From Rhodospirillales bacterium (GTDB lineage: Bacteria; Pseudomonadota; Alphaproteobacteria; JAREAF01), in the NCBI GenBank assembly GCA_029240475.1, contig JAREAF010000220.1:1-5883 (forward strand): a stretch of DNA of 5,883 nucleotides, read 5' to 3'. Under the pieces are notes generated by a model. The model did no database searches. It saw nothing but the letters and a program-made list of their open reading frames with translations, and was not told the DNA's origin. Position 1 is the stretch's first letter. Each line of letters opens with the position of its first letter. A program made the translations under genes and the position numbers. Positions 5,293 to 5,883 of this stretch are shown piece by piece.

Positions 5293-5364
5293 CGTGCAAA
5301 CTTATACGAGGGCGGCCTCGCCACCATCCCTTCTTGCCCGACCGACGGCTATACTCGTCCGGTC
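5293..5364. promoter_or_regulatory. Divergent promoter region between the sigma operon and the helicase gene
   Basis: This 72-bp gap must hold both promoters or their ends. On the plus strand TATACT (5350-5355) is a -10-like box ending 9 bases before the helicase ATG; on the minus strand TATAAG (5306-5301) ends 8 bases before the sigma ATG. No convincing TTGACA-type -35 box stands at proper spacing for either, and I see no GGAAC-type ECF -35. Both genes could therefore have nearly leaderless transcripts. This is a weak prediction. Confidence 0.3.
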
Positions 5365-5883
5365 ATGACCCTCCCCGCCCCAGCGTCTCAGCGCATCGCG
5401 CCGCCGACCGCGCCGGTGCTGGTCGCACGCCTGACCGAGGCGCTGTGGCTAACGCCAGACGGCGAGATTGACCGCGTGCGGCCCGAGGAGGCGGCGCGGC
5501 GGGTCGCCGCGCGCGCGCCGCTGCTGGTCCATATGCCGGCGACGGCACGCCGGCTCGGGCGCGGCCCGTTCGTCGCCTATGACCTTTTGGAGCTGTTCGC
5601 CTTCGTGCATCCGGCGCGCTTCTGCCTGCCGACCCCGCGCGGGGTGATCCAGGCCGTTGGACTGCCGGCCCCCGCCGACGCCGAGGGCGAGGTGCTGGGC
5701 CTCCTGCAGGCGACGCAACGCCTGCTCGCCGCGCTTGGCGATCCCGCGCGCCGCCCGGACGCGGACATCGCCCGCATCGCCTGGACCATGACCCGCGCCG
5801 GCTGGAGCTGGGGCCCGGCCGTGCTCGCGGCGCTCGGCCGCAGCCCGAGCGAGATGCCCGCCAGCCAAGGCGGCGCCGGGCTG
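5365..5883 (+). CDS. ATP-dependent DNA helicase, DinG/YoaA-like (N-terminal part)
   Basis: The gene opens at ATG 5365 and stays open for 173 codons to the window edge. The protein contains LTPDGEIDRVRPEEAARR (29-46), LLVHMPATARRLGRGPFVAYDLLELFAFVHPARFCLPTPRG in successive blocks (53-93), and AWTMTRAGWSWGPAVLAALG further on. I recognise this as the N-terminal extension of the large (~900-1000 aa) superfamily 2, XPD/DinG-type helicases of alphaproteobacteria. The Walker A and later helicase motifs, and the iron-sulfur cysteines if present, would lie past the edge, so no catalytic residue is visible. Such proteins unwind DNA ahead of repair or at stalled forks. The start is supported by its short distance to a TATACT box; no Shine-Dalgarno sequence is seen. 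The assignment rests on remembered family resemblance rather than a catalytic motif. Confidence 0.75.
   Translation, partial: MTLPAPASQRIAPPTAPVLVARLTEALWLTPDGEIDRVRPEEAARRVAARAPLLVHMPATARRLGRGPFVAYDLLELFAFVHPARFCLPTPRGVIQAVGLPAPADAEGEVLGLLQATQRLLAALGDPARRPDADIARIAWTMTRAGWSWGPAVLAALGRSPSEMPASQGGAGL

Overview
The window is a dense stretch of high-GC chromosome, most likely from an alphaproteobacterium. The basis is the class I (archaeal-type) lysyl-tRNA synthetase, the small TerB-family protein, the style of the DinG/YoaA-like helicase N-terminus and the GC-rich codon use. Order or genus cannot be fixed from the sequence alone. I see no rRNA, tRNA, CRISPR array or recognisable transposase.

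Layout, left to right. (1) Minus strand, positions 1-927: a TerB-like protein followed 12 bp later by the N-terminal 170 codons of a 3-hydroxyisobutyrate-dehydrogenase-family oxidoreductase that runs off the left edge. (2) A 149-bp divergent intergenic region (928-1076) built mostly from two inverted tracts of a 7-bp repeat (consensus TCAGAAG). (3) Plus strand, 1077-2012: an AEC-family (auxin efflux carrier-like) transporter. (4) A 28-bp convergent gap in which the same heptad repeat forms an imperfect hairpin; its right arm encodes the last residues and stop codon of the next gene. (5) Minus strand, 2041-3669: class I lysyl-tRNA synthetase. (6) Minus strand, 3728-5292: a tightly packed operon of ECF-type sigma factor, membrane anti-sigma factor without zinc ligands, and a membrane-anchored Spy/CnrX-like periplasmic protein, with 6-bp spacing and then a GTGA overlap. 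(7) Plus strand from 5365: N-terminal part of a DinG/YoaA-like ATP-dependent helicase, running off the right edge and diverging from the sigma operon.

The sigma, anti-sigma and periplasmic proteins probably form one envelope-to-nucleus signalling route, resembling the CnrH/CnrY/CnrX arrangement. The sensor here lacks an obvious N-terminal histidine pair for metal binding.

The least explained signal is the heptad repeat. It directly abuts the start and stop codons of the AEC gene, lies 4 bp from the terB start, and contains the lysS stop. Its TCAGAAG strand always reads from the neighbouring gene into the gap. In front of terB it carries a possible short upstream ORF with a strong Shine-Dalgarno sequence, whose stop overlaps the terB start as ATGA.
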